A stretch of 64,000 nucleotides of DNA from CAXXOK01 sp963675655 (GCA_963675655.1 OY776489.1:2666001-2730000), one strand, 5' to 3'. Positions 31,910 to 40,630 are shown, counted from the stretch's first letter. Numbers and translations: made by a program. Notes: generated from the sequence alone by a model not told the origin.

Positions 31910-32590
31910 TTACCGCACAACGCCTTTCATAGCGTTGCCACGTTCGCGGCGCGCAATGCCTGCAAACAGGCGGTTAATAACATAATAGATCATTGCAACC
32001 AGTAGATACAGCAGCAAAATATCTTCTGCTGTTACAATCGACCGATGCGCTGCAACAATTTTACTGGTGAAGGAAAGCTCGTACGTACCAACCACCGCAC
32101 AGAAGGAAGTATCCTTAATGGTGGTTACAAACTGCGAGATGAGCGGAGAGCGGATACGGCGAAGCGCCTGTGGAATGATTACGTGCCACATGGTTTGGAT
32201 ACGGTTGAAGCCCTGCGATGTAGCCGCTTCCCATTGACCTTTGCCGATGGAGTTCAGCCCGCCGCGGACAATTTCTGCCACGATAGCGGAAGTAAATACC
32301 GTCATGGCGGCAATGCCGCTCTCCAGTGGGGGTAATTTCGTCATAAAACGCATGGAGATAATGAAAAGCGTAAGCGGTATATTGCGGACAATCTCAATAT
32401 AAACCGTTGCGATACCGCGAACCAGCCGCTCCTGCATGTTGCGCATGAGACCAAGAATCGTACCAAAAACGAGACTCAAGACGATGGAAACTGCTGCTAT
32501 ATACAGCGTGTTTAACAAGCCCTGTCCCAGAAATAGCAATATTTTTGAGGTGAAAACCACGGAAAAGGCATCCGTCCAACGATCAAGCAT
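31910..32590 (-). CDS. Amino-acid ABC transporter permease (HisM/GlnP family), second subunit
   Basis: 226 residues, about five membrane helices, with the polar-amino-acid permease EAA loop (GQWEAATSQGFNRIQTMWHVIIPQALRRI) that contacts the ATPase. ATG at 32590 has AAGGAG 8 nt upstream and overlaps the other permease's end by 8 nt. Forms a heterodimer with the neighbouring permease by inference. Last gene of the ATPase-binding protein-permease-permease operon. Confidence 0.93.
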   Translation of the reverse strand: MLDRWTDAFSVVFTSKILLFLGQGLLNTLYIAAVSIVLSLVFGTILGLMRNMQERLVRGIATVYIEIVRNIPLTLFIISMRFMTKLPPLESGIAAMTVFTSAIVAEIVRGGLNSIGKGQWEAATSQGFNRIQTMWHVIIPQALRRIRSPLISQFVTTIKDTSFCAVVGTYELSFTSKIVAAHRSIVTAEDILLLYLLVAMIYYVINRLFAGIARRERGNAMKGVVR

Positions 32591-33254
32591 TACGGACACT
32601 CCTTTTCTCCATCCAGCGGGCCAGCAGCGAAATCGGCAGGCAAATTGCCAGATACAATACGCCTGTCATTACAAAAGTCGGGCCGTAGATCAGGTTACTG
32701 CCGCTCCAGCTATCGGCGCAGTACATCAACTCGCCTCCGGCAATAACCGCCAGAACAGATGAGTTTTTAATCAGGTTCACCGCCTGATTGGTCATCGGTG
32801 GCAGGCCGATTTTAATTGCCTGAGGAATAATAATATGATACATGGCTTGCAGATAGTTAAATCCCTGGCTATGAGCGGCTTCCATTTGTCCCGTTGGCAC
32901 AGCTTTAATTGCGCTGCGCACAATATCGGCGGCATAGGCGCCGGTATACAGCGCTAACCCTAAGACGCCGATTGCCACTACGCCCAAACGGATACCCAAT
33001 TTGGGTAATACATTATAATAAATGAAAATCTGTATTACCAGCGGAGTGTTTTGAAAAAAAGACATATAGCCTTTACAAATCGAAATGATCACCCGGTTGT
33101 GCCCACAAAGCAGGATGCCGACGATCAGGCCGATAACCAATGTGAAAAGCAGACCCAGCAATGAGATGTATAGCGTGCGAAGGAAGCCTTCAGCAAAAAA
33201 GGTCCAATCACTGAACCACGTTTGCCAGTTATGGATTGAAAACGGCCCTGACAC
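32583..33254 (-). CDS. Amino-acid ABC transporter permease (HisM/GlnP family), first subunit
   Basis: 223 residues with five predicted helices and the EAA motif GQMEAAHSQGFNYLQAMYHIIIPQAIKIG. FFQNTPLVIQIF is typical of glutamate/glutamine/histidine-type permeases. GTG start at 33254 with AAGGA upstream. It lies 79 nt downstream of the binding-protein gene and overlaps the second permease. Confidence 0.93.
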   Translation of the reverse strand: MSGPFSIHNWQTWFSDWTFFAEGFLRTLYISLLGLLFTLVIGLIVGILLCGHNRVIISICKGYMSFFQNTPLVIQIFIYYNVLPKLGIRLGVVAIGVLGLALYTGAYAADIVRSAIKAVPTGQMEAAHSQGFNYLQAMYHIIIPQAIKIGLPPMTNQAVNLIKNSSVLAVIAGGELMYCADSWSGSNLIYGPTFVMTGVLYLAICLPISLLARWMEKRSVRNA

Positions 33255-33333
33255 AATTTCACATCCTTACACGAGCACGGGAGCGGAGGCTTTCGCAAGC
33301 CCCCGCTCCGCGCTGCAATTTGATTTTCGTTTC

Positions 33334-34182
33334 TTATTCGGCAGCAAGAGCAGCCGCATCTACCCACAGGCTGTCGTAGGCGTCCACTTCGGACCAGTCT
33401 ACAGTAGCCAGATTGTTGGCGGCGACCATTTCATCCAAGGTGCCGTCGGCACGCAGGGTAGCGATAGTGTCGTTCACGATCGTCAGCAGGCCTTCGTTGC
33501 CCTTTTTCAGCGCAACGCCATAGGGTTGTGCGGCAAAGCTGTCGGCCAGCAAAGTGGTGCTGTCGTCCAGATAGCCCATCAAAATCGCTTTATCCACGGA
33601 GAAGCAAGCGACACGGCCGCTTTCCAGCGCAGCTTTGATGTCCGGGTAGGTGGGGAACTCGGCGAAATCTACGGTCATGCCAGCGGCATCCGCGGCAGCC
33701 TGTAACGCATCCCGTGTGGTAGCGGACTGCGCAACGCCAATGGTCTGGCCAGCCAGATCGGCAAAGCTTCCAATGCCGCTATCTTTCATAACCAGCAGGC
33801 CGATCGCGTCGACAAAGTAAGGTTTAGAGAAATCGTACTGAATAATACGATCGGGCTTAATGGTGAAGGTTGCAATCACCATATCCAACTCGCCGGTATC
33901 CAGCAGCGGGCCGCGTGTTTTTGCGGTAACAGCGGTGAACTCAACGGCATTGGCATCGCCCAAAATGACTTCCGCCATCTTTTTAGCCAGATCGATTTCC
34001 AAGCCTTCATAATCGCCGCCCAATTCCTGATAACCGAATCCGGGCACGTCGGCCTTTACGCCAACCAGCAGTTTACCACGTTCCTTAATCGCGGATACCT
34101 CAGCCGAATCTTCCGCAAGCGCGGGAACGAAGGTGACCAACGCCATGGTCAGAACCAGTACGAAACTCAGCAGTTTCTTCAT
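33334..34182 (-). CDS. Extracellular amino-acid-binding protein of ABC importer (family 3)
   Basis: 282 residues with a Sec signal peptide (KKLLSFVLVLTMALVTFVPALA, cleavage near 23). No lipobox Cys is present, so unlike most Gram-positive binding proteins it is not obviously lipid-anchored. Family-3 solute-binding marks: GVKADVPGFGYQ, YEGLEIDLAKKMAEVIL, VIATFTIKPDRIIQYDFSKPYF, AGQTIGVAQSATTRDAL. These resemble glutamate/aspartate binding proteins (PEB1/GluB-like); the actual ligand is uncertain. Confidence 0.92.
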   Translation of the reverse strand: MKKLLSFVLVLTMALVTFVPALAEDSAEVSAIKERGKLLVGVKADVPGFGYQELGGDYEGLEIDLAKKMAEVILGDANAVEFTAVTAKTRGPLLDTGELDMVIATFTIKPDRIIQYDFSKPYFVDAIGLLVMKDSGIGSFADLAGQTIGVAQSATTRDALQAAADAAGMTVDFAEFPTYPDIKAALESGRVACFSVDKAILMGYLDDSTTLLADSFAAQPYGVALKKGNEGLLTIVNDTIATLRADGTLDEMVAANNLATVDWSEVDAYDSLWVDAAALAAE

Positions 34183-34200
34183 TCGTCCATCCTCCTGTTT

Positions 34201-34932
34201 TTAGTGTAATATTTTCCCAAGGAACGCTGTTGTGCGCTCACTCTTGGGATGATGAAACACCTGCTCGGGTGTGCCATCCTCTAGAATAATGCCGCCGTCT
34301 AAAAATAAAATGCGGTCGGCGATGTGCTCGGCAAACTTCATCTCATGAGTTACGAACAGCATGGTGATTTCGGTTTCTTTGGCTACGCGCTCCATAATGT
34401 CCAGCACTTCCTGTATCATTTCCGGATCCAGTGCGCTGGTAGGTTCGTCAAATAGCATTATTTTCGGGCGCATGGTAAGCGCGCGGGCAATGGCTACACG
34501 CTGCTGCTGGCCGCCGGAGAGCTGGCTGGGGTAGGAATCTGCTTTTTCAGCAATATTCACCTCGCGCAGGTTACTCATCGCGCGCTCAATTACTTCTTCT
34601 TTTTTCTCGTGCTTTAATACGATCGGCGCCATCGTTAAGTTCTCAAGCACCGTTTTATGCGGATATAAATTGAAGTTTTGAAATACCATACCGATATCCT
34701 GCCGCGCCTGACAAAGCATGCGATTGGTCATGCTGGAGATGGAAACACCGTCGATAAATACTTCGCCCTTTTTGGGACGTTCAAACATGTTAATAGTACG
34801 CAGCAATGTGCTTTTCCCGCTGCCGCTTGGACCAATGATGACAGTCTTGGAACCGCTTGCGATTTCCAAACTGATTCCCTTTAACACATCCAAATCGCCA
34901 AAGCTTACATACACATCGTCAAAAACAATCAA
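34201..34932 (-). CDS. Amino-acid ABC transporter ATP-binding protein (GlnQ-like)
   Basis: 243 residues. Walker A GPSGSGKST, Q-loop QNFNLYP, signature LSGGQQQR, Walker B MLFDEPTSALD, H-loop VTHEM. The size and the GMVFQNFNLYPH string are typical of polar amino-acid importers. First gene of the operon, 18 nt before the binding-protein gene. Confidence 0.95.
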   Translation of the reverse strand: MIVFDDVYVSFGDLDVLKGISLEIASGSKTVIIGPSGSGKSTLLRTINMFERPKKGEVFIDGVSISSMTNRMLCQARQDIGMVFQNFNLYPHKTVLENLTMAPIVLKHEKKEEVIERAMSNLREVNIAEKADSYPSQLSGGQQQRVAIARALTMRPKIMLFDEPTSALDPEMIQEVLDIMERVAKETEITMLFVTHEMKFAEHIADRILFLDGGIILEDGTPEQVFHHPKSERTTAFLGKILH

Positions 34933-35020
34933 CGGTAATCCCCCTATCGAATAAAGAAAAGCACGACGGAACGTGCGGACATCATTGCCCGGCAGTGTGC
35001 ATCGCGTTGTGAATACAAGT

Positions 35021-35050
35021 ATTGTAAAACATGAAAATGCATCGTGTCAA
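35021..35050 (-). promoter_or_regulatory. Promoter of the amino-acid importer operon
   Basis: Minus strand -35 TTGACA (35045-35050), 18-bp spacer, -10 TACAAT (35021-35026). Leader about 80 nt before the ATPase start at 34932. The divergent WYL-regulator gene is a candidate controller. Confidence 0.7.
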
Positions 35051-35165
35051 CCGAACAAATGCAAAGTACAGTACAAATACATTTTTATAAGCCAGTAAAT
35101 GAATTTTAGGAATATAAGAAATGCATTTATATCTATTTAAAACATGACACCTGGTGGCATGTTTG

Positions 35166-35174
35166 TGATATACT
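35166..35174 (+). promoter_or_regulatory. Extended -10 promoter of the WYL regulator
   Basis: TGA-TATACT at 35166-35174, about 26 nt before the GTG at 35201. A nine-base symmetrical sequence CACCTGGTG (around 35148-35156) lies in its upstream half and could be an operator. Confidence 0.55.
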
Positions 35175-35200
35175 ATCAATACCAGTGGGAGGTGGTCACA

Positions 35201-36106
35201 GTGAAAAATGATCGGTTTTTTCAACTGGTATATTTACTGTTGGAAAAGGGCATGGTAAGCGCCCCGCAACTGGCGGAGAAACTTGGGGTGTCGGTGCGAA
35301 CCATTTACCGGGATGTTGAAGCGCTTTCCGAAGCGGGCGTGCCGGTATATGCCGCCAATGGGCGCGGCGGCGGGATCGCCCTGATGCCCGGCTACACGTT
35401 TTCTAAGGCGTTGCTGTCCGACGAGGAGCAAAGCGAGCTGCTTACGGCAATCCACGCAGTGCGTGCTGCGGGAAGCCATTCCGATACGTTGCTGACCAAG
35501 CTGGGCGGTTTATTCCAAAAGCAGGCAGTTAACTGGATTGAGGTGGATTTTTCTCGCTGGGACCCTGTAAAGCCGGAACAACCTTATTTTGAAACCATGA
35601 AAACTGCGATTCTGGAAAAGCATGTACTCAGCATCTTATACTGCAATACAGCCGGAGAGACTGCGCAAAGGAACGTAAAACCGGTGAAGCTGGTATTTAA
35701 AGATAAAAGCTGGTATCTTCAGGCATACTGCTTAAAGGCGGAAGCCTACCGGTTATTTAAAATCAGTAGAATTGTGGAAATGAAAATGGAACCGCAGGTG
35801 TTTACGGATACATTTTTAGATGCGCCCGCCATTGAATTTACAATGGATGAGAATGTACCGACAATACAAGCAAAGCTGCTATTTAAAAGAGAAATTGCCT
35901 ACCGGGCGTATGATGAGTTTGAACACTCTCATATTCAAAAACAAGCAGATGGAACCTTGCTGGTATCCGCTGTATTACCACTGGAAAAATGGGTGGCGGA
36001 GTATCTGCTCTCATATGGGGCGGGGATTACGGTGCTATCTCCCGCACGGCTTCGCAGAGAACTGGGCGATTTGGCAAAAAAAGTCTGGGAGAAATATAAA
36101 ACCTGA
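35201..36106 (+). CDS. YafY-type transcriptional regulator (HTH_11 + WYL domain)
   Basis: 301 residues. N-terminal winged helix with VSAPQLAEKLGVSVRTIYRDVEALSEAG, the classical HTH_11 signature; C-terminal WYL domain about residues 140-220 (VKLVFKDKSWYLQAYCLKAEAYRLFKISRI) and a WCX extension. WYL proteins sense nucleic-acid or small ligands; the ligand here is unknown. GTG start with GGGAGG upstream. It is divergent from the amino-acid importer and 77 nt upstream of a zinc-ribbon gene that may share its transcript. Confidence 0.92.
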   Translation: MKNDRFFQLVYLLLEKGMVSAPQLAEKLGVSVRTIYRDVEALSEAGVPVYAANGRGGGIALMPGYTFSKALLSDEEQSELLTAIHAVRAAGSHSDTLLTKLGGLFQKQAVNWIEVDFSRWDPVKPEQPYFETMKTAILEKHVLSILYCNTAGETAQRNVKPVKLVFKDKSWYLQAYCLKAEAYRLFKISRIVEMKMEPQVFTDTFLDAPAIEFTMDENVPTIQAKLLFKREIAYRAYDEFEHSHIQKQADGTLLVSAVLPLEKWVAEYLLSYGAGITVLSPARLRRELGDLAKKVWEKYKT

Positions 36107-36183
36107 CATACAGATGGCATATTTATTGTGTTATGATGCATATGAGCAATAGATCAAGCCATGAATCATAAGGAGGAAGCACC

Positions 36184-36450
36184 GTGCAGGAAAAGTATTG
36201 CCAAAGCTGTGGAATGCCAATGGGAGAAACCGACGAGTTGTACGGCACCGAGAAAGACGGCAGCAAGAGTGCAGACTACTGCCAATATTGCTATAAGGAC
36301 GGGGCATTTGTATCCGACATTACCATGGAACAAATGATTGACTTTTGTGTACAGCCGATGATGGAAAACGATCCGGCGATGACGGAAGCAAACGCTCGCG
36401 CGATTATGAAAGCTGTGTTTCCAAAGCTGAAACGCTGGCAGTCTGCTTGA
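36184..36450 (+). CDS. Zinc-ribbon small protein
   Basis: 88 residues with YCQSCGMPM (C-x2-C) near the start and DYCQYCYKDG (C-x2-C) about 28 residues later, forming a likely zinc ribbon of the type annotated as putative zinc ribbon domain. The rest (ITMEQMIDFCVQPMMENDP, MKAVFPKLKRW) is helical. Function unknown. GTG start with AAGGAGG upstream. Such proteins often accompany YafY-like regulators. Confidence 0.85.
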   Translation: MQEKYCQSCGMPMGETDELYGTEKDGSKSADYCQYCYKDGAFVSDITMEQMIDFCVQPMMENDPAMTEANARAIMKAVFPKLKRWQSA

Positions 36451-36483
36451 ACTGTGAACGATAACTGTATAACAAAGAAGGAG

Positions 36484-36510
36484 AGCCGGTGCATTGTGGC
36501 ACCGGCTTTT
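36484..36510 (+). terminator. Intrinsic terminator of the WYL regulator/zinc-ribbon unit
   Basis: Perfect 9-bp stem AGCCGGTGC (36484-36492) with GCACCGGCT (36499-36507), loop ATTGTG, then TTT. Confidence 0.85.
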
Positions 36511-36611
36511 CGTGTAAAAAGGAAAAATATGGTCCTTTGTAGAAATAAATAGGGTAGAAAATAATGCTATCATTGCGATAAAAGTGAATGACAACGATTC
36601 AATACTTTACA

Positions 36612-36640
36612 TTGCGGGTACTTACTAGATGCGGGATAAA
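36612..36640 (+). promoter_or_regulatory. Possible promoter of the D-lactate dehydrogenase gene
   Basis: -35 TTGCGG (36612-36617), 17-bp spacer, -10 GATAAA (36635-36640). No Rex-type operator (TTGTGA-N6-TCACAA) is visible. Confidence 0.45.
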
Positions 36641-36701
36641 AACTGGATTGTAGAAAGTAACTTTATTCCCTCGGACGCTCTCAGGAGCAGGAGGAAGACA
36701 T

Positions 36702-37745
36702 ATGAAAAAAAAGATCATCACATTTTTCGATACTAAGCCTTATGATCGAGAATGGTTTGATAAAGCTAATACGAAGTACGAGATTCGCTATCTGGAAAGC
36801 AAGCTGACGCCCGCAACCGTAAAGCTGGCTGCCGGCAGCGATGCCGTTTGTGCTTTTGTAAACGATACGGTCAACGCTGAAGTAATCGATGCGTTATCTG
36901 ATATGGGCGTAAAGGTGCTGGCCATGCGCTGCGCTGGTTATAGCAATGTTGATTTTAAAGAAGCTTATGGAAAAATCAACGTTGTACGGGTTCCGGCATA
37001 CTCTCCTTATGCTGTTGCGGAACATGCCATGGCGCTCCTGCTTACGGTAAACCGTAAACTGCACCGCGCCTATAACCGTACACGCGATTTTAATTTCAGC
37101 ATTGTCGGACTTACGGGTGTAGATCTGCATGGGAAAACGGCAGGTGTGATCGGCACAGGTAAAATTGGCCGGGCGTTTATTGACATTGCAAAGGGTTTTG
37201 GAATGAAGGTTGTAGCATACGACGCTTTCCCGGCTCAAAACAGCGACATTGAATATGTAACGCTGGATGAACTGTTTAAGCAGAGCGACGTTATTTCGCT
37301 GCATTGCCCGCTTACGGAACAAACCAGGCATATGTTGAATGCCGATGCGTTTGCAAAGATGAAAAATGGCGTTTTCATTGTAAACACATCCCGTGGCGCT
37401 TTAATCGATACGGAAGCGCTATTGGATGCGCTGAACAGTGGCAAAGTCCGCGGCGCGGGGCTGGATGTATACGAAGAAGAAGCAGAATTATTCTTTGAGG
37501 ATAACTCAGGGAATATTATTAAGGACGATGTACTGGCACTGCTGGTTTCCCGTCCTAATGTGGTGCTCACTTCGCATCAGGCATTTTTAACGGAAGAAGC
37601 CCTGCAGAATATTGCGAAAACAACGCTGGATAATCTGGATGAATTTTTTAGCGGTGCGAACTTAACCAATGAAGTATGTTACCAGTGCGAGCTGGGAAAA
37701 GTTGTGGAGAATTGCCGCAAAACGCGCAAAGAACGCTGCTTCTAG
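36702..37745 (+). CDS. ldhA: D-lactate dehydrogenase (2-hydroxyacid dehydrogenase family)
   Basis: NADH-dependent reduction of pyruvate to D-lactate. 347 residues: substrate-domain segment RCAGYSNVDF, conserved PAYSPYAVAEHAMALLL, Rossmann VIGTGKIGRAF (NAD), catalytic Arg in NTSRGALIDTEALLDAL, Glu in YEEEAELFFED, and His in TSHQAFLTEEAL. This arrangement resembles E. coli LdhA more than phosphoglycerate dehydrogenase. The C-terminal ~20 residues are Cys/Arg/Lys-rich (YQCELGKVVENCRKTRKERC), an unusual tail. AGGAGG precedes the ATG. Confidence 0.92.
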   Translation: MKKKIITFFDTKPYDREWFDKANTKYEIRYLESKLTPATVKLAAGSDAVCAFVNDTVNAEVIDALSDMGVKVLAMRCAGYSNVDFKEAYGKINVVRVPAYSPYAVAEHAMALLLTVNRKLHRAYNRTRDFNFSIVGLTGVDLHGKTAGVIGTGKIGRAFIDIAKGFGMKVVAYDAFPAQNSDIEYVTLDELFKQSDVISLHCPLTEQTRHMLNADAFAKMKNGVFIVNTSRGALIDTEALLDALNSGKVRGAGLDVYEEEAELFFEDNSGNIIKDDVLALLVSRPNVVLTSHQAFLTEEALQNIAKTTLDNLDEFFSGANLTNEVCYQCELGKVVENCRKTRKERCF

Positions 37746-37804
37746 TTGCGTGAAGCAGTGGTAGTAAATATAGTACATTGTAAATCAATGAGAGGAGAAT
37801 CAGT

Positions 37805-38617
37805 ATGAACGTATCCGTTCAAAACAAAGGGCTGAAAATTGGTATTCTACTGGCTTACGTTGTCATGGTAACCGTTAACGCGCTGGCAACACTGTTGCCG
37901 ATAAACGGTGTGGATACCGCGCAGGTATCCGCACAGTACGATACGCTGTTTACCCCTGCAGGATACGCGTTCTCCATTTGGGGAGCAATTTATCTGCTGT
38001 TGGGTATATACGTCGTATTCCAGCTGTTGCCTGTTCGTGAGGCGATTGACCCTGAAAGGCAAAGCACGCTAAACTTAGTCGGTATCTGGTTTATCGTTTC
38101 GTCGATGCTGAATTCGGCATGGATCTTCACATGGCATTATCAACAATTGTCGCTTTCCGTAATTGTTATGCTGCTATTGCTGTTAAGCTTGATCCGGATT
38201 GGATGGCTGCTCCGCAGGCCGCACTGCAAAGCACGTGAGGAACTGGCATTACGGGCGCCGTTCGGCTTATACTTTGGTTGGATTACCGTAGCAACGATTG
38301 CCAATATCTCTGTATGGCTGGTTAGCCGCTCATGGAATGGATTCGGGATTGCGCCGCAAACGTGGACGATTATTCTGCTATCGGCTGGCGTACTGATTGC
38401 CGGGTTTACGATGATTCGTACGTGCAATTTCTACTATGGCCTATCCGTTACATGGGCATATGCCGCTATCTTGGTAAGGCATCTATCCGCTGATGGCTAT
38501 GCGAGCCAGTATCCAATGATAATTACGTTTACTGCGATTGCGCTGTGCGCATTGGTGGCACTGTTAATTGTAGCAGCTATCCATACCAGAAAAGTTGCCG
38601 CATGTAAAGTACCGTAA
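37805..38617 (+). CDS. TspO/MBR-related multi-pass membrane protein
   Basis: 270 residues, about eight hydrophobic segments. FTPAGYAFSIWGAIYLLLGIY, NSAWIFTWHYQQL and FGLYFGWITVATIANIS are Trp-rich segments seen in the large bacterial TspO/MBR-like proteins. TspO binds porphyrins in better-studied members; here the function is inferred only by family resemblance. GAGAGGAG lies upstream of the ATG. A 16-bp terminator follows. Confidence 0.75.
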   Translation: MNVSVQNKGLKIGILLAYVVMVTVNALATLLPINGVDTAQVSAQYDTLFTPAGYAFSIWGAIYLLLGIYVVFQLLPVREAIDPERQSTLNLVGIWFIVSSMLNSAWIFTWHYQQLSLSVIVMLLLLLSLIRIGWLLRRPHCKAREELALRAPFGLYFGWITVATIANISVWLVSRSWNGFGIAPQTWTIILLSAGVLIAGFTMIRTCNFYYGLSVTWAYAAILVRHLSADGYASQYPMIITFTAIALCALVALLIVAAIHTRKVAACKVP

Positions 38618-38626
38618 GTTTTTTAC

Positions 38627-38663
38627 ACAAACAAGCCGCCGGGTTAACCGGCGGCTTGTTTGT
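38627..38663 (+). terminator. Intrinsic terminator of the TspO-like gene
   Basis: Perfect 16-bp stem ACAAACAAGCCGCCGG (38627-38642) with CCGGCGGCTTGTTTGT (38648-38663), 5-nt loop GTTAA. The T content of the right arm substitutes for a U tract. Confidence 0.75.
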
Positions 38664-38684
38664 GTGTTGCGGTATGTTTGATTA

Positions 38685-38714
38685 TTGACAATAAATAGTA
38701 CTATATAGTACAAT
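38685..38714 (+). promoter_or_regulatory. MarR-gene promoter with palindromic operator in the spacer
   Basis: -35 TTGACA (38685-38690), 18-bp spacer, -10 TACAAT (38709-38714). The 14-bp perfect palindrome GTACTATATAGTAC occupies 38698-38711, between and partly over the promoter elements. Its position would allow direct repression, most simply by the MarR protein encoded just downstream. Confidence 0.75.
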
Positions 38715-38729
38715 CCTATATAGAAGGAG

Positions 38730-39197
38730 GTGGCGTATCTGATTACAGAATCAAACGGAGGATTCTTAATCGGTAAAATAAAGCAAATACAAGGACGAGT
38801 GTTTGCAAAATTACTCTCACAGCACGGCATTGACCAGTTTAACGGTGCGCAGGGCCGAATATTGTTTGTGCTGTGGGCGCGGGACAGCATCCCCATTTGC
38901 GAGCTGGCGGAAAAAACCGGACTTGCAAAAACGTCGCTTACGAGCATGTTGGATCGATTGGAAACGGCCGGCTTGGTAGAACGCGTTTTTGATGCACAAG
39001 ACCGACGAAAGATTAATGTACGGCTTACCCAGAAAACCCGGAATATGAAAGCGCAATATGATGAAGTATCTGCGCAAATGAATACAATATTCTATCAAGG
39101 TTTTACGGATGAAGAAATTGTGCAATTTGAAGATGGTTTATCCCGGGTGCTGGGCAATTTATCAGCACAGGGGAGTGCAGCATGCCGAAAGGAGTAG
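38730..39197 (+). CDS. MarR-family transcriptional regulator
   Basis: Up to 155 residues with a central winged helix: ICELAEKTGLAKTSLTSMLDRLETAGLVERVFDAQDRRKINVRLT, the MarR DNA-binding signature including the DxRR wing. The start is uncertain: the GTG at 38730 lies within the AAGGAGG itself. A CTG at 38739 is correctly spaced (8 nt) from that SD and would be an unusual start. It probably autoregulates through the palindrome at 38698 and controls the flavin-reductase gene 51 nt downstream. Confidence 0.9.
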   Translation: MAYLITESNGGFLIGKIKQIQGRVFAKLLSQHGIDQFNGAQGRILFVLWARDSIPICELAEKTGLAKTSLTSMLDRLETAGLVERVFDAQDRRKINVRLTQKTRNMKAQYDEVSAQMNTIFYQGFTDEEIVQFEDGLSRVLGNLSAQGSAACRKE

Positions 39198-39248
39198 CAA
39201 AGGCAGCGGCAGAATAACCGCGCGGCTATTTGCTGATGGTAATTCAGT

Positions 39249-39806
39249 ATGGAACAGATTACAAATGAATCCATGTGCTTTTTTACCCAACAGGTTTTTC
39301 TGATTGGCACGTATAACGAGGATGGAACGACTAATTTCGCCCCGATATCATGGATTAGTTTCACAGCAGGGCCGCCTTGCTGCTTGGTGATCAGTATATA
39401 CGGTAAAAATGGCAAGAAGCACACGACGCAAAACATTCTGCGAACCGGCGTTTTATCCGCCACGGTGGTAACACCGGATTTGCTGCCCTTTGCAGAGCAG
39501 CATAACGCGGCGACGCAACAGGATCATATTGCGCTTCCACAAACATTTACGCGCGGCCGCGTTCTGGATGTGCCCTTGATAGAAAATACGAAGTGGTCTT
39601 ATGAATGTGAGGTCATTCAATCGGTAACCATCGGGGATTGCGATACGTTTTTTGCGCAGTTCAGGCAGGTAAACGTACGGGAAGATGTGCAAGAGATGGA
39701 TTTTTTCGATCTGCGTAAAATACAGCCAGTAGTCTATTCACCCGCTCATTACTTTTCAATAGGGGAGCACTTGGGACGTATTGGGGATTATGCAGGGCCG
39801 GTATAA
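39249..39806 (+). CDS. Flavin reductase-like domain protein
   Basis: 185 residues of the FMN-binding split-barrel flavin reductase (DIM6/NTAB) family: FLIGTYNEDGTTNFAPISWISFTAGPPCCLVISIYG, then NILRTGVLSATVV, and a C-terminal PVVYSPAHYFSIGEHLG. Such proteins reduce flavins or act as flavin-dependent oxidoreductases; the substrate is unknown. The ATG at 39249 has only a weak SD. Located behind the MarR gene, so it is a likely target. Confidence 0.87.
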   Translation: MEQITNESMCFFTQQVFLIGTYNEDGTTNFAPISWISFTAGPPCCLVISIYGKNGKKHTTQNILRTGVLSATVVTPDLLPFAEQHNAATQQDHIALPQTFTRGRVLDVPLIENTKWSYECEVIQSVTIGDCDTFFAQFRQVNVREDVQEMDFFDLRKIQPVVYSPAHYFSIGEHLGRIGDYAGPV

Positions 39807-39880
39807 ACTGGCATATAAATAGTATCTGGTGCATATGAGAGTTTAAATGCAATTTAAAGCAAAAGGAAAAGGAGATTTAT

Positions 39881-40630
39881 ATGTACGACATTATTTCAAC
39901 CGTTTATTTTTCGCCGACAGGGAACACCAAAAAAAGTGTAGAGGCTATGGCGGACGCACTCGGTAAAACGACCACTGGTTATGATGTAACAGTGAAACCG
40001 GCAAGCAATCAATACGTTTTTGGGTCGGCGGATTTTGTTATCTTTGGCGCACCAGTATATGGGGGACGTATCCCGAAAATTGCGGCGGAACGGTTTGCAA
40101 ACTTCCGTGGAAACCAAACGCCCTGTATTGTGGCGGTTACCTATGGGAACCGGCATTACGATGACGCGCTGCTGGAACTGAGCGATCTGGCAACGGCGCA
40201 GGGATTTACGGTGAAAGGCGCTGCAGCATTGGTTGGACGCCATACCTTTGGAGAAATACAAGTGGAACGGCCGGATGAGCAGGATTTAGATGAGAACCGG
40301 AAATTTGCCCTGCAAGCACTGCAAAATGGGAAGGACACAATCAACATTAGCGGTAACCGGCCTTATAAAGACGGGGGAAACGGAGGCAAATTCAGACCGC
40401 TGACCGATGTGGATACTTGTACAGCATGCGGTTTATGCGTGCGTAGCTGCCCCATGCAGGCGATTGATGCAGACTGTAAAACCATTGGCAGCCAGTGTAT
40501 ATCCTGCTTCCGGTGTATTCGTATTTGCCCGGTTGGCGCAAAAAATATGAATACGGACAGTTATAATACCTTTGCAAAGGATTTTTCCGCAAAACTGTCG
40601 GAAAAAAGAGCAAACGAGTACTTCCTATAG
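39881..40630 (+). CDS. EFR1-family flavodoxin-ferredoxin fusion
   Basis: 249 residues. N-terminal flavodoxin-like domain with YFSPTGNTKKSVEAMA (phosphate loop) and FGAPVYGGRIPK; C-terminal 2[4Fe-4S] domain with CTACGLCVRSCPMQAI and CISCFRCIRICPVGA, eight Cys in clostridial spacing. EFR1-type proteins are thought to shuttle electrons between ferredoxin and flavin carriers; specific partners are not known. AAGGAG precedes the ATG. Confidence 0.92.
   Translation: MYDIISTVYFSPTGNTKKSVEAMADALGKTTTGYDVTVKPASNQYVFGSADFVIFGAPVYGGRIPKIAAERFANFRGNQTPCIVAVTYGNRHYDDALLELSDLATAQGFTVKGAAALVGRHTFGEIQVERPDEQDLDENRKFALQALQNGKDTINISGNRPYKDGGNGGKFRPLTDVDTCTACGLCVRSCPMQAIDADCKTIGSQCISCFRCIRICPVGAKNMNTDSYNTFAKDFSAKLSEKRANEYFL

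Noticed and set aside
36166..36594. Minus-strand frame over the zinc-ribbon gene
   Set aside because: The plus-strand gene has a good SD and paired CxxC motifs; the antisense frame has neither SD nor domain signal.
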